Assembly (NCBI GenBank): GCA_937975235.1
Contig: CALJUZ010000203.1
Location: 1-19,655 of the forward strand
Origin: CALJUZ01 sp003387805
GTDB lineage: Bacteria; Bacillota; Limnochordia; Limnochordales; ZCTH02-B6
Reading direction: 5' to 3'
Length of the DNA: 19,655 bases
Positions 1 to 7,391 of this stretch are shown one piece after another. A model generated the notes under the pieces. That model did not search any database. It had not been told where the DNA came from and saw only the letters and a list, made by a program, of their open reading frames with translations. Position numbers and translations under genes: made by a program. Position 1 is the first letter of the stretch; the number at the start of each line of letters is the position of its first letter.

Positions 1-2
1 GG

Positions 3-506
3 CGCGCGCCCGCGGACGTAGTCATCGTCGCCATCGACGACGCGTCCTTCCGCGAGCTGCAGCTGCAGTGGCCTTGGCCCAGGGCCGTTCACGCGGACTT
101 GGTGGACGCCCTGGCGGAGATGGGCGCCAGCGTCATCGCCTTCGACGTGCTGTTTCTGGAGCCCAGCCGCTTCGGCCCCGAGGACGACGCGCGGCTGGCC
201 GAGGCGGCGGCCCGGGCCGGCAACGTCATCTTCGGCCACAAGCTGACGCACATCGTGGACCAGCAGTTCCGCACCAGCGCGCTGGACAAGCCCGTCCCGC
301 CGCTGGCCGAGGCCGCGTGGTCGCTGGGTCTGGTCAACCACCCGCCGGATCCCGACCGCTTCGCCCGGCGCTCGTACTTGTACTTGATGCACCAGGGCCG
401 GTTCGAGCCCACGCCGGCGCTGGCCGCGGCCGCCGCCCCGCTCATTGTGGACATTGTTCTCGGACGACGCCGGCAGGGGACAGGGCCGGCGCTTGAGAAG
501 GAGTGA
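3..506 (+). pseudogene. CHASE2 domain protein, 5' end outside window and truncated at the 3' end
   Basis: The frame is open from the left edge and starts upstream of the window. It reads DVVIVAIDDASF, then WPWPRAVHADLVDAL, GASVIAFDVLFLEPS, a DDARLAEAAARAGNVIFG stretch, LGLVNHPPDPD and finally PTPALAAAAAPL. This order is that of the N-terminal half of a CHASE2 domain, an extracytoplasmic sensor normally followed by transmembrane helices and a cyclase, kinase or phosphatase output domain. Here the frame leaves the family pattern near base 440 and stops at 504-506, four bases before the next gene, with no second half of CHASE2, no membrane helices and no output domain. The last residues (about DIVLGRRRQGTGPALEKE) look like read-through into the leader of the next gene. 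I read it as a gene cut by a deletion or rearrangement. A genuine short variant is possible but less likely. Confidence 0.72.
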
Positions 507-510
507 AACG

Positions 511-1638
511 ATGAACGAGATTTTGCAGGCGATGCAAGCCAACCGGGCGCAGATGGAACAGTGGTTCGAGCATCTGCATCGCAACCCGGAACTGTCGATG
601 CAGGAAGAGAAGACGGCCCAGTTTATCGCCGGGCTGCTGCGGCAGTGGGGCGACGAGGTTGAGACGGGCATCGGCAAGTACGGCATCGTCGCGTCGCTGA
701 CGGCGGGCGACGGCCGAAAGGCCGTGGGCCTGCGGGCGGACTTCGACGCCGTGCCCATTCAGGAAGACAACGATCTGCCCTACAAGAGCGCCGAGGACGG
801 CGTGGCGCACCTTTGCGGCCACGACGGGCACACCACCATGCTGCTGGCCGCGGGTGAATATCTGGCCCGCACGCGGAACTTCAACGGGACCGTGCGGCTC
901 ATCTTCCAGCCCGGCGAGGAAACGATGGAAGGCGCGCCGGCCATGATCAAGGACGGCTTGTTCGAGCGCTTTCCCGTGGACGCGGTGTTCGGCATGCACA
1001 ACATGCCGGGCCTGGAGCTGGGCAAGCTGTATTTCACGGAAGGCTTCACCATGGCCGCGGTGGACAACTGGGAGATTGAGCTCACGGGCAAAGGCAGCCA
1101 CGGCTCCATGCCGGAGCTGGGCATCGACCCTATCGTGGCCGGCTCCGCGCTGGTCATGGCCCTTCAGACCATCGTGTCCAGGAACGTGTCGCCCCGAAAT
1201 CCCGCGGTGGTGACGGTGGGCGCCTTCCAGTCGGGCCAGGCCGGCAACGTGGTGGCCCACTCGGCCGTGCTGCGCCTCTCCATCCGCACCACCACCGACG
1301 AGGACCGCGAGCTGGTGCTGAACCGGGTGCGGGAGCTCACCAAGGGCGTCGCCGAAGCGTACGGGTGCACGTACGAAATCCGGGAGGGCGTGCCGGGCGC
1401 GGTGCTGGTCAACGATCCGGAGGAGACGCGTAAGGCGTACGAAATTGCCAGGGCGGCCTTCGGCGCGGAAAACGTCGTCTTCCCGGGCCCGACGTATCTG
1501 GGCTCCGAAGACTTCGCCTTCATGCTGCAGCAGCGGCCGGGCACGTACTGCTTCCTGGGCAACGGCGACACGCCCATGGTGCACCACCCGCGCTACGTGT
1601 TCAACAAGGGCCTGCTGCCCGTGGGTGCGGCCTACTAG
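511..1638 (+). CDS. M20 family amidohydrolase (hippurate / N-acyl-amino-acid hydrolase type), C-terminus apparently shortened
   Basis: This is a 375-residue M20D-type metallopeptidase that hydrolyses N-acyl amino acids or related amides in the cytoplasm. The visible motifs are HRNPE (23-27), RADFDAVP (75-82), LCGHDGH (101-107) with the metal ligands Cys102 and His104, PGEE (134-137), HNMPG around His163, GSHGSMPE in the lid domain (196-202), SEDFAFM (332-338) and the His358-His359 metal ligand pair. The ATG at 511 has GAAGGAG about eight bases upstream and MNEILQAM is a typical beginning, so I prefer it to the in-frame GTG at 445. The protein ends at GAAY, where relatives normally continue with W and about ten further residues. 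The bases after the TAG stop encode VAPAEGYLR and then TGA (1666-1668), as if the stop were a mutated tryptophan codon. Exact substrate is unknown. Confidence 0.93.
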   Translation: MNEILQAMQANRAQMEQWFEHLHRNPELSMQEEKTAQFIAGLLRQWGDEVETGIGKYGIVASLTAGDGRKAVGLRADFDAVPIQEDNDLPYKSAEDGVAHLCGHDGHTTMLLAAGEYLARTRNFNGTVRLIFQPGEETMEGAPAMIKDGLFERFPVDAVFGMHNMPGLELGKLYFTEGFTMAAVDNWEIELTGKGSHGSMPELGIDPIVAGSALVMALQTIVSRNVSPRNPAVVTVGAFQSGQAGNVVAHSAVLRLSIRTTTDEDRELVLNRVRELTKGVAEAYGCTYEIREGVPGAVLVNDPEETRKAYEIARAAFGAENVVFPGPTYLGSEDFAFMLQQRPGTYCFLGNGDTPMVHHPRYVFNKGLLPVGAAY

Positions 1639-1668
1639 GTGGCCCCGGCCGAAGGGTACCTGCGCTGA
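1639..1668 (+). other. In-frame continuation of the M20 hydrolase after its TAG stop
   Basis: Directly after the TAG at 1636-1638 the same frame reads VAPAEGYLR followed by TGA. In M20D hydrolases the C-terminus is commonly GAAYW followed by a short amphipathic helix of the type V-x-x-A-E-x-Y-L. A single G-to-A change (TGG to TAG) would restore this ending. This is either a recent nonsense mutation, a sequencing error, or a readthrough site. Confidence 0.5.
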
Positions 1669-1683
1669 TTCGGATGATCCTGG

Positions 1684-1701
1684 CCGCCGCGGCCGCGGCG
1701 G
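1684..1701. repeat. 18-base perfect palindrome between the M20 hydrolase and transporter genes
   Basis: CCGCCGCGGCCGCGGCGG is its own reverse complement. As RNA it would fold into a seven-pair GC stem with a GGCC loop. No run of T follows, so it is not a classical terminator. It could act as a terminator in a GC-rich genome or as an operator, or be chance in such GC-rich DNA. Confidence 0.4.
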
Positions 1702-1725
1702 TCCCAATTCGCCTGTTCGGGATGG

Positions 1726-3585
1726 ATGGATTCGCGAGATGCCGATCCGGACGCCTCTGTGACAACGGACTTAGTCATCGTCTTCGGCTTGCTGGCGGCG
1801 ACCATCGTCATGTTCGCCGTCAACAAGCCGCGCATGGACATCGTCGCGCTGCTCATGATGACGCTGCTGCCGCTGCTCGGCGTCGTCACCGCCGAGGAGG
1901 CGCTGGCGGGCTTCAGCGACCCCAACGTGGTGCTCATCGCCGCGCTGTTCGTCATCGGCGAGGGGCTGGTGCGCACCGGCGTGGCGCAGCGGCTGGGGGA
2001 CGCCATCGTCCGGCGCTCGGGCAAGAGCGAGAAGCGGGTCATAGCGCTGCTCATGGTCGTCGTGGCCGGGCTGGGCTCGGTCATGAGCTCCACGGGCGCG
2101 GTAGCCATTTTCATCCCCGCGGTGCTCCGGGTCGCGCGGCAGGCGGGCATCCCGCCGGGGCGGCTCATGATGCCCCTCAGCGTCGGCGCGCTCATCAGCG
2201 GCATGATGACCCTCATCGGCACGCCGCCCAACCTGGTGGTTCACGGGGAGCTGGTGCGCTCGGGCTACGAAGGGTTCGGGTTTTTCTCCTTCACCGTCTT
2301 CGGCGTGCCCGTGCTGGCCGCGTCCATCGCGTACATGGTGCTGGTGCGCCGCCGCCTGGCCGCGGACGAGCCGGCGCCCCGGCGCCGGCGGGGCGGGCCC
2401 CGGGTGAGCCGGTGGGTGGAGGAGTACGGGCTGGTGGGCCGGGAGGTGCGGCTGCGCCTGGCGCCGGGCTCGCCGTGGGCGGGGCGGCGGCTGGACGAGC
2501 TGAAGCTGCGGGCCCGCTTCGGCATCAACGTGCTGGCCATCGAGCGCCAGCGGCCCTTCGCCGCGGAGATCGTGGAACCGGCGGCCGGCACGGTGCTGCG
2601 GGTGGGCGACGCGCTGTACGTGGACTTTCGCAAGCCCGCCCAAAACTTGGACCGGTTTTGCGCGGAGCACCGGCTGCAGGCGCTGCCCATCGACGTGGAG
2701 TATTTTGCCGACAAGTCCCGCTCCGTAGGCATGGCGGAGCTGCTCATCCCGGCCGAGTCGAGCCTGGCGGGCAAGACCGCGGTGGAGGCGGGTTTCCGCA
2801 CCCGCTACCGGCTGTCGGTCATCGGCGTCAAGCGGGGCACCGAGCCGGTCATGGGCGACGTGCAGTCGGAGCCTTTGCGGGCCGGCGACACGCTGCTGGT
2901 GGCGGGCCCGTGGCGGGCCATCACCCGGCTCAAGACGGACCCCAACGAGATTATCGTGCTGCACGTGCCCGTGGAGGCTCAGGAAGTGGTCCCGCTGCCA
3001 TGGCGGGCGCCCTTCGCCCTGGGCGTTCTGGCGGTGGTGCTGGGGCTCATGATCTTCAACGTCGTGCCCAACGTGCTGGCGGGGCTCATCGGCTGCTTTT
3101 TGCTGGGGGTGTTCCGCTGCGTCGACGTCAACGCCGCGTACCGCTCCATCCAGTGGCCCACGGTGTTCTTGATCGTGGGCATGCTGCCTTTCTCCACGGC
3201 GCTGCAGAAAACCGGCGGCGTGGACCTGGTGGTGCAGGCTTTGAGCGGCGCGGTGCGCGGGGCCGATCCCGTGGTCATGCTGGCGGCGCTGTACGGGCTG
3301 ACGGCCCTGCTGGGCCTGTTCATCTCCAACACGGCCACCGCGGTGCTGATGGCGCCGGTGGCCATTGCGCTGGCGGAGCAGCTGGGCCAGCCGCCCCACG
3401 CGTTCGCCATGGCCGTCGCGCTGGCGTCGTCCGCGGCGTTCATCACGCCCGTCTCCTCGCCGGTGAACGCGCTGGTGGTGGGGCCGGGCAACTACCGGTT
3501 CATGGACTTCGTGCGCATCGGGCTGCCGCTGTTTTTCTTGGTGATGGTGCTGAGTCTCGTCCTGATCCGGCTGGTGTATCTCTAG
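1726..3585 (+). CDS. SLC13/DASS-type transporter with two central RCK_C (TrkA_C) domains
   Basis: This is a 619-residue integral membrane protein of the divalent anion:Na+ symporter superfamily (the YfbS/citrate-transporter-like branch), which imports dicarboxylates, sulfate or similar anions with sodium. Two membrane halves flank a soluble insert. The first half contains SSTG (121-124) and GTPPNLVVHGELVRSG (165-180). The second contains SNTATAVLMAP (534-544), the paired substrate and sodium-binding signature. The insert holds two RCK_C modules, about residues 238-305 and 332-405, each with the pattern GxxL-x-E ending in RVGD or RAGD followed by a beta strand. RCK_C domains bind small ligands and gate transport. 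Start choice is uncertain: ATG 1726 has only a weak purine stretch upstream, and GTG 1759 is an alternative. The substrate cannot be read from sequence. A neighbouring Na+/H+ antiporter operon would maintain the sodium gradient such a carrier uses. Confidence 0.88.
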   Translation: MDSRDADPDASVTTDLVIVFGLLAATIVMFAVNKPRMDIVALLMMTLLPLLGVVTAEEALAGFSDPNVVLIAALFVIGEGLVRTGVAQRLGDAIVRRSGKSEKRVIALLMVVVAGLGSVMSSTGAVAIFIPAVLRVARQAGIPPGRLMMPLSVGALISGMMTLIGTPPNLVVHGELVRSGYEGFGFFSFTVFGVPVLAASIAYMVLVRRRLAADEPAPRRRRGGPRVSRWVEEYGLVGREVRLRLAPGSPWAGRRLDELKLRARFGINVLAIERQRPFAAEIVEPAAGTVLRVGDALYVDFRKPAQNLDRFCAEHRLQALPIDVEYFADKSRSVGMAELLIPAESSLAGKTAVEAGFRTRYRLSVIGVKRGTEPVMGDVQSEPLRAGDTLLVAGPWRAITRLKTDPNEIIVLHVPVEAQEVVPLPWRAPFALGVLAVVLGLMIFNVVPNVLAGLIGCFLLGVFRCVDVNAAYRSIQWPTVFLIVGMLPFSTALQKTGGVDLVVQALSGAVRGADPVVMLAALYGLTALLGLFISNTATAVLMAPVAIALAEQLGQPPHAFAMAVALASSAAFITPVSSPVNALVVGPGNYRFMDFVRIGLPLFFLVMVLSLVLIRLVYL

Positions 3586-3648
3586 CCGCGGCGCCGGCGC
3601 CTGCCGGCCCGGCCGCGGCCCCGGACGGACGCCGAGGAGGTTTTCGCC

Positions 3649-4011
3649 GTGCGCATTGCTCTCATCGCCCACGACCGCAAGAAAGACGATTTGATCGCCT
3701 TCGTCATGAGGCACAGGGACGTATTCGCCCGCCACGAGCTGGTGGCCACGGGCACCACCGGCGCCCTCATTCAGGAGCGGGTGGGCCTCAGCGTGCACCG
3801 CTACCTGTCGGGGCCGCTGGGGGGCGATCAGCAGATCGGCAGCGAAATCGCCCTGGGCCGCATCGACGCGGTGTTTTTCCTGCGGGACCCGCTGACGGCC
3901 CATCCCCACGAGCCCGACGTGTCGGCCCTGCTGCGCCTCTGCGACGTGCAGGGCGTGCCGGTGGCCACCAACCTCGCGACGGCTGAATGGCTCGTCAAAG
4001 CTCTGGAATAG
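3649..4011 (+). CDS. mgsA: Methylglyoxal synthase
   Basis: This cytoplasmic enzyme converts dihydroxyacetone phosphate to methylglyoxal and phosphate, a bypass of lower glycolysis used when sugar phosphates accumulate or phosphate is short. The 120-residue length is close to usual for the compact form. Visible signatures are IALIAHD with Lys11 or Lys12 following, ATGTTG (33-38) of the phosphate-binding loop, SGPLGGDQQIG with Asp60 matching the catalytic Asp71 of the Escherichia coli enzyme, FFLRDPLTAHPHEPDV with His87 and Asp90 matching His98 and Asp101, and VATNLATAE (105-113). It starts with GTG, preceded by GAGGAGG about eight bases away, which fixes the start. It lies 63 bases after the transporter gene and may share its transcript. 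Nothing unusual is seen. Confidence 0.96.
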   Translation: MRIALIAHDRKKDDLIAFVMRHRDVFARHELVATGTTGALIQERVGLSVHRYLSGPLGGDQQIGSEIALGRIDAVFFLRDPLTAHPHEPDVSALLRLCDVQGVPVATNLATAEWLVKALE

Positions 4012-4195
4012 CGGATGTCCCGGCCCGCCAAAATTTGCGGGAGGATGTCAGGACGTCGTCTTGAACTGATAGTAATAGGGCAAGAAGGCGCATTTCCCGT
4101 CTCGCGGCCCGCGCGCGCTTCGCGCACACGTTTCAGGGCTCCCGGTCCCGTTCACAACCGAACCATGATCCTACAGCACGAGGAGTAGGAGCGTC
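4012..4195. promoter_or_regulatory. Intergenic region likely to hold the promoter of the mrp operon
   Basis: The 184 bases between mgsA and mnhA form the only sizeable gap before the seven-gene antiporter operon. An imperfect inverted repeat lies at 4024-4041 (CCCGC...GCGGG with an AAAATTT-type centre), which could be a weak terminator or operator. The most AT-rich part is 4061-4080, including TTGAAC at 4061-4066 and TAATAG at 4073-4078, but these do not form a correctly spaced -35/-10 pair. A second possible -35, TTCACA, is near 4150. A short GCGCG-CTT-CGCGC hairpin lies around 4111-4123. I cannot name a definite promoter or riboswitch. Confidence 0.3.
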
Positions 4196-6592
4196 TTGAG
4201 CTGGACTTTGCCTGTTTCCGTCATCGTGTCCATCGCGCTGGGCCTCGCGGCGCCCGGGCTGCGCCGGCTTTTCGGCGCGGGCCTCGGCCGCGTGCTGGCG
4301 CTGTGGCCGCTGGCCCTGTTCGTGTATTTCCTCGGCCTCGCGCCGGGCATCGCCGAGGGCGAGGTTTGGCGCGCCTCGTTCCGCTGGTTCACGGTGCCGG
4401 CGGGCTGGCTGCCGGGCGGTGCGGGACCCTTTGACGTGCATTTCGGTTTCGCCCTGGACGGGCTGGCGTTTTTGTTCGTCCTGCTCATCACCGGCGTCGG
4501 CGCGCTGGTCATGTTTTATGCGAGCTCGTATCTCGGCAAGGACGAAAACCACGGCGCATTTTTCGCTTATCTGATGCTCTTCGTCGGCGCGATGCTGGGC
4601 GTCGTTCTGGCCGACAACTTGTTCGTCATGTACTTGTTCTGGGAAATGACGAGCATTACGTCGTTCCTCTTGATCGGTTTTTGGTCCCACCGGCCCGAGT
4701 CACGGGCCGGGGCGCTTAAGGCCCTCTTGGTCACCGCCGCGGGCGGGCTGGCGTTCCTGGCGGGCGCCGCGTTGATCCTGGTGGCCGCGGGGTCGGTGGA
4801 TCTGGAAACACTTCTGGCCGGCGGCGAAGGGCTGCGCAGCAGCCCGCTGTATCCGGCCATGCTGGTGCTGGTGCTGCTCGGGGCGTTCACCAAGTCGGCC
4901 CAGGCCCCCTTCCACCTGTGGCTTCCCAACGCCATGGAGGCGCCCACGCCCGTAAGCGCGTATTTGCACTCCGCGGCCATGGTCAAGGCGGGCATTTACC
5001 TCATCGCCCGCATGGCGCCGATTCTGGGCGGCACGGCGCTGTGGGTGCTGCTGGTGGCGGGCGCCGGCATCGTCTCGCTGGTGCTCGGCGCGTACCTGGC
5101 CCTGCGGCAGACGGACCTGAAGGCCATTTTGGCCTTCTCCACCATCAGCCAGCTGGGCCTCATCATCGCCCTGTTCGGCTGGGGCACAACGGCGGCCGTG
5201 GCCGCGGCCGTGCTGCACGTGCTGAACCACTCGGTGTTCAAAGCCGCGCTCTTCATGATGGTGGGCATCGTGGATCACGAAACGGGCACCCGGGATATCC
5301 GGGCCTTGCGCGGCCTGGGCGCGTTCATGCCCGTCACGGCCGCAGTAGCCATGGTGGCGGCGCTGGCGCTGGCCGGCGTGCCGCCCCTGAACGGGTTCGT
5401 CAGCAAGGAGATGTTTTTCGCCGCGTCGCTGGAGACGGGCCCGGTGCTGGCCGGCGTGCCCGGCGGCGGGGTCTTGGCCGTCTTGTTCCCGGCTCTGGCC
5501 GTTTTGGGCAGCATTTTCACGTTCATCTACTCGCTGCGGATTTCCCACGGCGTCTTTTTCGGTCAGGGCCGGCCGCCGGCGGCGGCGGGCGGGCACGGAC
5601 GGCCCCATGATCCGCCGGCGGGGATGTGGCTGCCGCCGGTGGTCCTCGCGGCGCTGGCCGTCGTCCTGGGCGTCGCGCCCGGCCTCGCCGAAGGCTCCAT
5701 CGTAGCGCCGGCGGCGCGCGGGGTGCTGGGGCCCGTGGACGTCCCGCACCTGGCGCTTTGGCACGGTTTCAACGCGCCGTTGCTCATGAGCGCGGCGGTG
5801 GTCGCTCTGGGTCTTGTGGCTTATGCCCGCGGCCCGGCGCTGGACGCCGTCATCGGCCGGCTGCCGGTGGCGCCCAACATGAACGCGCTGTATGACGGGT
5901 TTCTGGACGGCTTGCAGAAGACGGCCGACTTCGTGGAGAAGCGCCTGATGACGGGCTTCACCCGGGACTACATCGCGTACATGCTGGGCTTTCTCCTGGT
6001 GCTTCTGGGCGTCACCGCCGCATCCGTGGGGCCTTTTTCGCTGCAGACCGACTGGCCGCCGCAGGGCTCGCTGGAGTGGGCGGAGCTGCTGTTGGCGGTG
6101 CTGATGGCCGCGGTGGCCTTGAGCGTGCCGTTTTTCCGCTCCCGGGTGGCCGCGGTGGTCTCCATGGGCGCGGTGGGCACCGGCCTCGTCATTATGTGGA
6201 CGCTGTTCCGGGCGCCGGACCTGGCGCTGACGACGCTGGTGGTGGAGCCGGTGACGCTGCTTTTGTTCCTGTTGGTGTTCGTCTACTTGCCGCGCCTGAC
6301 CCGCGACGTGTTCCCGAAGACCGCCCGCTGGGTCAACGTCGCGCTGGCCGCGGGCGGCGGCCTGGCCACGACGCTGCTCTTGCTGGGCGTGCGGGGGCTG
6401 CGGGCGGATCGCACCGTGGCCGACTGGTACATCGAAAACAGCCTCCCCCTGGCCCACGGCGCCAACGTCGTCAACGTCATTCTGGTGGATTTCCGCGGCT
6501 TTGACACGATGTTCGAGATTACGGTGCTGGCGCTGGCGGGGCTGGGCGTGTACATTTTGTCCAACCTGCGCTTCAAGGGGGGACCGAAGTGA
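4196..6592 (+). CDS. mnhA: Na+/H+ antiporter subunit A (MnhA/MrpA)
   Basis: This is the largest subunit of the multi-subunit Mrp cation/proton antiporter, in the cytoplasmic membrane. The first about 500 residues form the NuoL-like proton-channel domain. LADNLFVMYLFWEMTSITSF carries the key Glu150, FTKSAQAPFHLWLPNAMEAPTPVSA carries Lys233, and MVKAGIYLIARM carries Lys264. A long C-terminal extension follows, including the DUF4040/MbhD-like part (FRAPDLALTTLVVEPVTLLLF) and an MbhE-like end (NVVNVILVDFRGFDTMFEI, then helix). The 798-residue length is normal for full-length MrpA. It begins with TTG, with AGGAG twice just upstream (AGGAGTAGGAG). Its last four bases overlap mnhB as GTGA. Together with subunits B-G it exports Na+ in exchange for protons at high pH or salt. 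Confidence 0.96.
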   Translation: MSWTLPVSVIVSIALGLAAPGLRRLFGAGLGRVLALWPLALFVYFLGLAPGIAEGEVWRASFRWFTVPAGWLPGGAGPFDVHFGFALDGLAFLFVLLITGVGALVMFYASSYLGKDENHGAFFAYLMLFVGAMLGVVLADNLFVMYLFWEMTSITSFLLIGFWSHRPESRAGALKALLVTAAGGLAFLAGAALILVAAGSVDLETLLAGGEGLRSSPLYPAMLVLVLLGAFTKSAQAPFHLWLPNAMEAPTPVSAYLHSAAMVKAGIYLIARMAPILGGTALWVLLVAGAGIVSLVLGAYLALRQTDLKAILAFSTISQLGLIIALFGWGTTAAVAAAVLHVLNHSVFKAALFMMVGIVDHETGTRDIRALRGLGAFMPVTAAVAMVAALALAGVPPLNGFVSKEMFFAASLETGPVLAGVPGGGVLAVLFPALAVLGSIFTFIYSLRISHGVFFGQGRPPAAAGGHGRPHDPPAGMWLPPVVLAALAVVLGVAPGLAEGSIVAPAARGVLGPVDVPHLALWHGFNAPLLMSAAVVALGLVAYARGPALDAVIGRLPVAPNMNALYDGFLDGLQKTADFVEKRLMTGFTRDYIAYMLGFLLVLLGVTAASVGPFSLQTDWPPQGSLEWAELLLAVLMAAVALSVPFFRSRVAAVVSMGAVGTGLVIMWTLFRAPDLALTTLVVEPVTLLLFLLVFVYLPRLTRDVFPKTARWVNVALAAGGGLATTLLLLGVRGLRADRTVADWYIENSLPLAHGANVVNVILVDFRGFDTMFEITVLALAGLGVYILSNLRFKGGPK

Positions 6593-7044
6593 GATCGGTC
6601 ATTCTGCAGACGGTCACCCGCCTGGCGTATCCCGTCATTATGACCTTTGCTTTGTTTATGTTTTTCCGGGGCCACAATTTCCCCGGCGGCGGCTTCATCG
6701 GCGGGCTCCTGGCCAGCGCGGCGATGCTGCTCATCTACATCGCCTTCGGCATGCGCACGGGCGACCGCATTTACGGGCAGTACTACCGCACCGTGGCCGT
6801 GCTGGGGCTGGCCTGCGCGGCCGTGGCCGGCGTGCTGCCCATGTTTCTCGGCATGCCCTTTTTGTCATCCATGTTTTGGCAGATCCATGTGCCGCTGGTG
6901 GGCGATTTCGACGTCAGCACGGTGCTCCTGTTTGACTTCGGCGTGTTCCTGGTCGTCATCGGCACCATCGTCGGCAGCGTGAAAGTGCTGGTGCTGGAGC
7001 GGCGGTACCTGAGCGGCGGGCGGAAGGAGAGTGAGGCGCCATAG
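6589..7044 (+). CDS. mnhB: Na+/H+ antiporter subunit B (MnhB/MrpB)
   Basis: This is a 151-residue membrane subunit of the Mrp complex. LAYPVIMTFALFMFFRGHNFPGGGFIGGLLASAAM is the family signature: the RGHN-x-PGGGFIGGL motif lies near residues 26-39. VGDFDVSTVLLFDFGVFLVVIG in the last helix is likewise typical. About four transmembrane helices are visible. The GTG start overlaps the mnhA stop (GTGA). The last codons and the TAG stop (7042-7044) overlap the unusual ATA start of mnhC. A single gene copy of ordinary length. Confidence 0.95.
   Translation: MRSVILQTVTRLAYPVIMTFALFMFFRGHNFPGGGFIGGLLASAAMLLIYIAFGMRTGDRIYGQYYRTVAVLGLACAAVAGVLPMFLGMPFLSSMFWQIHVPLVGDFDVSTVLLFDFGVFLVVIGTIVGSVKVLVLERRYLSGGRKESEAP
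7024..7029 (+). promoter_or_regulatory. Ribosome binding site for mnhC
   Basis: AAGGAG lies 11 bases before the ATA codon at 7041. It is the only strong Shine-Dalgarno sequence in the region. No ATG, GTG or TTG in the mnhC frame occurs within usable distance, which supports initiation at or very near ATA. Confidence 0.45.
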
Positions 7045-7391
7045 AGACCGTCATCGCGATTCTCACCGGCATCCTTTTCGCCGTCGGGCTGTACCTCATG
7101 ATGCAGAAGACGCTGCTGCGGGTCGTCATCGGCGGCAGCATCCTGAGCTACGGGACGTTTCTCGCGCTCATCCTCGTGGGCGGTCTCAACACGGGTCTGG
7201 CGCCCGTGCTGCAGGAGGGCGTGGACGCGTACACCGACCCGGTGCCCCAGGCGCTCATCCTGACCGCCATCGTCATTGGCTTCGGCATGACCGCGTTTCA
7301 GCTGGCCCTGGCGTATCGGACGTACCAGGAGACGGGCACCGACAGCCTGGACGAGCTGGGCCGCGACGGAGGGGATGGCGAAGATGCGTGA
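7041..7391 (+). CDS. mnhC: Na+/H+ antiporter subunit C (MnhC/MrpC), apparent ATA start
   Basis: This is a 116-residue NuoK-like membrane subunit of the Mrp complex. Read from ATA it begins (I/M)ETVIAILTGILFAVGLYLMMQ, which matches the usual MrpC N-terminus and its first transmembrane helix. TLLRVVIGGSILSYG and DPVPQALILTAIVIGFG are the other two helices, the latter the most conserved family motif. Upstream in frame there is a TGA at 7032-7034, leaving only GGC GCC ATA GAG ACC. Downstream the first standard start is ATG 7098, which would remove helix one. ATA is therefore the best start, though a base error or an ATC/ATT start at 7053 or 7059 cannot be excluded. The gene overlaps the mnhB stop and ends inside mnhD. 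Confidence 0.9.
   Translation: METVIAILTGILFAVGLYLMMQKTLLRVVIGGSILSYGTFLALILVGGLNTGLAPVLQEGVDAYTDPVPQALILTAIVIGFGMTAFQLALAYRTYQETGTDSLDELGRDGGDGEDA
7368..7374 (+). promoter_or_regulatory. Ribosome binding site for mnhD
   Basis: GGAGGGG abuts ATG 7375 with no spacing but stands nine bases before ATG 7384. This favours 7384 as the mnhD start. Confidence 0.55.

Noticed and set aside
445..510. GTG start at 445 for the M20 hydrolase
   Set aside because: It would add residues not seen in the family and overlap the CHASE2 remnant, while ATG 511 has a strong binding site and a typical N-terminus.
1771..3909. Very long open frame on the - strand opposite the SLC13 transporter and mgsA
   Set aside because: It is a mirror of GC-rich codon bias in the real genes; the product is rich in His, Arg, Gln and Pro with no domain, and it spans two well-supported genes.
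1674..3986. Alternative + frame through the transporter gene
   Set aside because: The product is Arg/Gly/Ala-rich without hydrophobic helices, whereas the chosen frame gives a complete transporter with family motifs.
4024..4123. Riboswitch or other structured RNA upstream of mnhA
   Set aside because: Only an imperfect inverted repeat and a short hairpin are visible; no known riboswitch core could be recognised.
7375..7383. ATG 7375 as the mnhD start
   Set aside because: The GGAGGGG site touches this ATG directly; ATG 7384 has correct spacing. The difference is only three residues.
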